Assembly (NCBI GenBank): GCA_919901875.1
Contig: CAKKQG010000295.1
Span: forward strand, 1-6,338
Origin: Anaerolineales bacterium
GTDB lineage: Bacteria; Chloroflexota; Anaerolineae; Anaerolineales; VGOW01
DNA length: 6,338 bases
Reading direction: 5' to 3'
Made by a program: the position numbers and the translations under genes. Shown in pieces: positions 5,175 to 6,338 of this stretch (the stretch's first letter is position 1; each line of letters begins with the position of its first letter). Below the pieces are notes generated by a model. That model saw only the letters and a program-made list of their open reading frames with translations, did no database searches and had not been told where the DNA came from.

Positions 5175-5199
5175 TTTGGCAAGTGTGTGAGAGCGTTGA

Positions 5200-6150
5200 A
5201 TGAAGTTACTTTTCAACAAAATTGATCGGCGTGACATTGCGCTTTTTATCTGGTATGGAGTTCTAGCCGCGCTTGCCGCTTACGTCCTCTTGTGGTGGCA
5301 GTTCTGGACAGACTTGCCCTCCCACGGCGAAATGTTCACCTCGTATAACAGTATCCTCGCTGGCACGTACGATCCACCCTATCAATATCGCTACGTTGCC
5401 TATCTTCTCCCTGATCTGATTCGCCGCGTTACAAGACTCTCCTTACAAACATCCGAAGCGATCAATCGTGCTATAGGGTTATGGGCGTGCGCTTTGGCGT
5501 TTCATGCCTACCTCAAACATTGGTTTGGTCGCCACGGGGCGATCATCGGAGTGCTAGGATTTTTTGGATCCGTCCCACTTTTTATTGTGCAAACCAGTTT
5601 TGCGCCAACGGATATTCCTACACTCTTCTTTCTGATCCTCGCCCTCATTGCTTTGCGTAATCGTCAATACATTCATCTGTTGTGGATTGTGCCAGCCGGG
5701 ATGTTGTTCCGCGAAACCATCGTTTTTGTATATAGTGTGTGGGGTGTGGCATTTCTCTTCGAGAAAGATAAACGGACACAACTGCCTTACCTCATCGGCT
5801 CACTCATCATCACCGTTGTCGTGTTCGCCGGGGTCAGGCTCTATTTTGGTTTTCATCCTTACAGTTCCTACGCCTTGCCCGACAATCTCAAAGACAGTCG
5901 CGCGTTCATTCGTCCCCTATTGCTCTTCGGAATTTTTTGGATCACTGCCTGGATCAACTTCAAAACCGCGCCCACGTTTCTAAAATATGCCAGTGTCCTT
6001 GTGCCGGTGGTCGGCATGGCTGTTTTCCTTTATGGTTATTCTAAAGACTCGCGCTTGTGGCTGCCGCTTGTCCCTGTCCTCATCCCACTCGGTTTAAGAT
6101 TTATTCTCTCTGAAAACGATCCGCCACCTGTTATCCAAAATCAGCCATAA
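5200..6150 (+). CDS. Polytopic inner-membrane protein, possibly a GT-C-type glycosyltransferase
   Basis: A 316-residue integral membrane protein with about nine hydrophobic segments, near residues 13-34, 88-106, 112-130, 137-152, 157-183, 196-216, 237-253, 262-279 and 286-303. Between the first two lies a ~50-residue hydrophilic loop containing 'FWTDLPSHGEMF' (35-46) and 'YDPPYQYRYVAYLLPDLIRR' (57-76). A short acidic loop with 'FAPTDIP' (134-140) and the end motif 'KDSRLWLPLVPVLIPLGL' recall GT-C-like membrane proteins, which use polyprenyl-phosphate sugars, but I do not recognise a named family. The membrane topology is clear; the transferase role is inferred from the fold pattern and from glycosyltransferase neighbours. 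The start at 5200 has a weak GTGAGAG 6 bases upstream. It lies 25 bases after the dehydrogenase and 6 bases before the next gene, consistent with one operon. A flippase- or polymerase-like role is not excluded. Confidence 0.7.
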   Translation: MKLLFNKIDRRDIALFIWYGVLAALAAYVLLWWQFWTDLPSHGEMFTSYNSILAGTYDPPYQYRYVAYLLPDLIRRVTRLSLQTSEAINRAIGLWACALAFHAYLKHWFGRHGAIIGVLGFFGSVPLFIVQTSFAPTDIPTLFFLILALIALRNRQYIHLLWIVPAGMLFRETIVFVYSVWGVAFLFEKDKRTQLPYLIGSLIITVVVFAGVRLYFGFHPYSSYALPDNLKDSRAFIRPLLLFGIFWITAWINFKTAPTFLKYASVLVPVVGMAVFLYGYSKDSRLWLPLVPVLIPLGLRFILSENDPPPVIQNQP

Positions 6151-6156
6151 GCCGCG

Positions 6157-6338
6157 ATGCGTCTCTGCGTTGTCTCTGGAACATTTCATCCCGAACCCGG
6201 CGGGCCGCCCACATTCCTCTATCGCCTCCTGCCCGAATTGATTCAACGCGGTCACTCGATTCACGTCGTCACCTACGGTGAGCGCGATGCCCCCACCGAT
6301 TACCCTTACGCCGTCACCCGCATCTCGCGCCGCCAACC
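6157..6338 (+). CDS. Glycosyltransferase, GT-B/GT4-like, N-terminal fragment (3' truncated by window edge)
   Basis: The first 60 codons of a gene that runs off the window. The ATG at 6157 follows the membrane-protein stop by 6 bases, with no Shine-Dalgarno, so it is likely read by translational coupling. The protein begins MRLCVVSGTFHPEPGGPPTF, then 'LYRLLPELIQRGHSIHVVTY'. This is the first Rossmann strand, the glycine-rich acceptor loop (residues 13-17) and the first helix and second strand typical of GT4 enzymes, in which 'GG' is followed by a helix ending in 'L..RGH.V.V.T'. The catalytic donor-binding half is outside the window, so the sugar cannot be guessed. With the membrane protein and the dehydrogenase it continues the glycan cluster. 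Family assignment is good; specific function unknown. Confidence 0.78.
   Translation, partial: MRLCVVSGTFHPEPGGPPTFLYRLLPELIQRGHSIHVVTYGERDAPTDYPYAVTRISRRQ

Noticed and set aside
5170..5175. TATAAT at the end of the dehydrogenase gene, 25 bases before the membrane-protein gene
   Set aside because: It is formed by the codons CTA TAA plus T, no -35 is visible, and the tight spacing suggests one operon.

Overview
The window is a dense, single-strand (+) stretch of a bacterial chromosome with about half G+C by eye. I think it comes from a Chloroflexota (Anaerolineae-like) organism. This is inference: it rests on the tsaB-rimI pair, the style of the glycosyltransferase and sugar-nucleotide genes, and the heptanucleotide repeats in the gaps, which I associate from memory with that group. 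No rRNA, tRNA or other marker confirms it.

Layout: 1-841 holds the end of tsaB (tRNA t6A synthesis) and, overlapping it by 4 bases, rimI (ribosomal protein N-acetyltransferase). From 823 to 960, running from the last codons of rimI to the Shine-Dalgarno of the next gene, lies a mosaic of 7-nt tandem repeats. 968-1981 encodes an SDR epimerase very like CDP-paratose/CDP-tyvelose 2-epimerase. A second heptad-repeat gap (1992-2054) can fold into hairpins and leads into a family 4 (4Fe-4S) uracil-DNA glycosylase (2067-2681). That gene abuts a GT-B glycosyltransferase (2682-3782). A 66-base gap carries a perfect TATAAT and a hairpin with a T-run. Then come a WbpA-like nucleotide-sugar 6-dehydrogenase (3849-5174), a polytopic membrane protein that looks GT-C-like (5200-6150), and the first 60 codons of another GT-B glycosyltransferase (6157 to the window end).

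Functionally, housekeeping translation genes give way to a surface-glycan cluster. The epimerase and dehydrogenase would supply unusual activated sugars (an epimerised sugar and a uronic acid). The two GT-B enzymes would build the glycan at the cytoplasmic face, and the membrane protein may act in the membrane or on lipid-linked sugars. The uracil-DNA glycosylase is a DNA-repair gene inside this cluster.

The most unusual feature is the pair of heptad-repeat gaps flanking the epimerase gene. Their units change in blocks of three but keep a strict 7-base phase, each ends at a good ribosome binding site, and they share a 15/16 inverted match. No gene-free stretch exceeds 300 bases; the longest is 842-967.
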